A stretch of 5,476 nucleotides of DNA, from contig JAESPT010000443.1 of assembly GCA_016765515.1 (NCBI GenBank), positions 1-5,476 of the forward strand. Reading direction: 5' to 3'. Below the pieces are notes generated by a model. That model saw only the letters and a program-made list of their open reading frames with translations, was not told the origin of the DNA and did no database searches. Shown piece by piece: positions 3,838-5,476 of the stretch; the stretch's first letter is position 1, and the number at the start of each line of letters is the position of its first letter. A program made the position numbers and the translations under genes. This DNA comes from Sneathiella sp. GTDB taxonomy: Bacteria; Pseudomonadota; Alphaproteobacteria; Sneathiellales; Sneathiellaceae.

Positions 3838-5476
3838 ATGTCATCAAAATTTAGGAGCGCCCTGTCGGCTTTCAGGATTGTAAGTCCAAAACTAGCCGGC
3901 TCAGTATCCATGCTGAATAACTCAATCGTGAGTTCTGTCTTACGCAATTCAAATTATCAAGTCCGCTATACATCTAGTTTTACCGTCCACACCGGTGATC
4001 AGATAGTCGAGAAAATGGACCCCAAACAAATTGACCTATATAGAGAATCGGCAATGAATGCAGGTGTCGATGTTAGGTCGATGGACGATCTGTATCCAAA
4101 GTCCATACAACAAAAAAAGGCTAGACCTACGCCCCCCGAGCCAGAAGAACCCTATGAAGTCACATATCAGCCGACAAAAGAAAGTGAGATAATTTCACAT
4201 GTCTTCAAGTCAGCCAAATTCGATCGAGTTGCCCCTTATGGTGGCGTCGTCACTGCCGCATTCTGGACCAATGAAGCGAAAAAGGTTAGCAATAACATTA
4301 AATGGATCGAACAATACCGCGACAGGCTTCTTGGACAGCCGGGTTGGGTCAACATTATTTACGCCTATTTTCCGTCTGATGCATGGCATCAGGTTAGCGA
4401 AGCAGCCTTCCCACTTCTTTTTCCTGATTTTCCTAAAAATGATAATACGAATGACTGGAAAGCCCGAGCGCAAAAGCATCTTGAAGGTGCCGTAGGACAA
4501 AGAAACGTTTCGCTGAACACCATAAAAGGGGGTTGGCTGGTCAATGGGCTTTCCTCTGTCCATATTTTCCTCGATTTAAAGGCGATCGGAACAGATGGTA
4601 AAATTTATGGTAAAACCACTGAAATGGAAATGGGCCGTCGTTTCATTATTGACGGCACTTTATATAAAAGCACGCTGGTAGACGGGAAGACCCCTGCGGT
4701 TATCATGAATGCTCTTACTGAACAGGGTATCTACCAAGTCGAGAAATATGATCCGACTAAAGTTTCAGGCGGCCTTCCGGACGGGACCAAATTTGATCCA
4801 GCGGACGCAAAAGTAGCTTATTCCCAATTGGTGTACGGAAAATATGTTGGAAACGCTATCCTGGATTCGGGCGTCTTGACCGGTCCATATGAAGACACTG
4901 CTATGTCGGTGACCAGCTATTGCTCCATGACATACAATCCAACGACCGGCAAAAGGGAGCTTGCCTGGCCCTGGGATGACAACAGCTGCGGGTCCTACGA
5001 ATGGGACATGACCGTTCGGGCTGGTGCGGATCCTATATCGGCTTTCATTTTGGCTCAAGGGGCTCATAAATGGGACAGCTCTGGGCCGATACGTCGATTT
5101 CTGTATTCGTCACCGCTTGCGGAAGCTATCGTCAACCAAGGCTTGACGTCTGAAACAATAATGGACGAACCATTATTTGGTGGAAAAGTGCCCGGAACAT
5201 CAATGCCGGACATCGCATCCGAAATGGTTTCCTGTTTCGCAGGCATGCAAATATTCAACAACGTCTTAACCAACGCTATAAATCGGTCTAAAACTCAAAG
5301 TCTCACCCAAGAGGAAGCAGAAATACTTGAGAAATTTAATAAGCGGATGACTTTATTTAAGCCCCGTTTTGACAACCTCTCATCGCTGGTCGTTGCTGTC
5401 GGTAATACGGGCGAATCCACTATGCTGGAAAAGCTTGACCCATCAATGAATTCAACGACGGTCCAAAATATCCTGA
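3838..5476 (+). CDS. large protein of unknown family, 3' end beyond the window
   Basis: An uninterrupted frame of 546 codons from ATG 3838, still open at the right edge. A reading frame this long, preceded by a strong AGGAG, is clearly a real gene. I do not recognise its family. The first 53 residues contain six Lys/Arg and no Asp/Glu, and are rich in Ser/Asn/Val. No cleavable signal peptide or membrane helix is evident, so the protein is probably soluble. A charged, Pro-rich linker at about residues 97-106 (PTPPEPEEP) separates an N-terminal region of about 95 residues from a larger region. The latter has aromatic-rich stretches (GWVNIIYAYFPSDAWH at 169-184, WPWDDNSCGSYEWD at 377-390) and only three Cys (362, 384, 466). 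The part around 485-510 is charged and helical (TQEEAEILEKFNKR). There is no adjacent co-directional partner upstream; the left neighbour is decayed DNA. Codons look ordinary for the window, though the gene is somewhat AT-richer than the regulator region. Enzyme, secreted effector and phage-related protein all remain possible. Confidence 0.85.
   Translation, partial: MSSKFRSALSAFRIVSPKLAGSVSMLNNSIVSSVLRNSNYQVRYTSSFTVHTGDQIVEKMDPKQIDLYRESAMNAGVDVRSMDDLYPKSIQQKKARPTPPEPEEPYEVTYQPTKESEIISHVFKSAKFDRVAPYGGVVTAAFWTNEAKKVSNNIKWIEQYRDRLLGQPGWVNIIYAYFPSDAWHQVSEAAFPLLFPDFPKNDNTNDWKARAQKHLEGAVGQRNVSLNTIKGGWLVNGLSSVHIFLDLKAIGTDGKIYGKTTEMEMGRRFIIDGTLYKSTLVDGKTPAVIMNALTEQGIYQVEKYDPTKVSGGLPDGTKFDPADAKVAYSQLVYGKYVGNAILDSGVLTGPYEDTAMSVTSYCSMTYNPTTGKRELAWPWDDNSCGSYEWDMTVRAGADPISAFILAQGAHKWDSSGPIRRFLYSSPLAEAIVNQGLTSETIMDEPLFGGKVPGTSMPDIASEMVSCFAGMQIFNNVLTNAINRSKTQSLTQEEAEILEKFNKRMTLFKPRFDNLSSLVVAVGNTGESTMLEKLDPSMNSTTVQNIL

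Noticed and set aside
4199..4563. Overlapping ORFs on both strands (98 codons + and 117 codons -) within the large gene.
   Set aside because: They lie inside the 546-codon frame starting at 3838, have no ribosome binding sites and no recognisable content; they are shadows.
4765..5273. Two minus-strand ORFs of 100 and 69 codons.
   Set aside because: Fully antisense to the large gene, with implausible compositions and no start signals.

Overview
The window looks like chromosomal DNA of a moderate-GC proteobacterium, most likely an alphaproteobacterium. This rests on the MmyB-type regulator, the COG4757-like hydrolase and the IS66-type transposase, all of which resemble alphaproteobacterial versions I know. 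The taxonomic call is inference from family resemblance; no rRNA or other marker is present.

Layout. (1) Positions 1-721, + strand: the 3' part of an alpha/beta hydrolase gene cut by the window edge. It carries a one-base frameshift exactly at its nucleophile-elbow motif. (2) Positions 718-1539, - strand: an XRE-family regulator with a C-terminal MmyB-like ligand-binding domain. It converges on the hydrolase, and the two stop codons share TTAA. (3) Positions 1540-1693: a compact divergent control region with a perfect 17-bp palindrome and a second related site. (4) Positions 1694-2107, + strand: a four-helix membrane protein, divergent from the regulator and its likely target, followed by a hairpin at 2136-2160.

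(5) Positions about 2165-3049: a 5'-truncated IS66-family element. Only the catalytic C-terminal half of its transposase (TnpC) remains, with an internal in-frame amber codon. (6) Positions 3050-3837: an AT-rich, gene-poor junk zone. It holds a 46-codon N-terminal relic of a family III CoA-transferase (CaiB/BaiF) on the - strand, two unassigned short ORFs, and a leader with a stem-loop. (7) Positions 3838-5476, + strand: a long ORF with a strong ribosome binding site, open through the right edge (546 codons visible). I cannot assign it to any family, and it is the least explained object here.

Functionally, the regulator, palindromes and membrane protein form one plausible self-contained control unit. 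The middle third is a degraded insertion or rearrangement zone separating that unit from the unrecognised large gene. I see no tRNA, rRNA, CRISPR array or intact mobile element.
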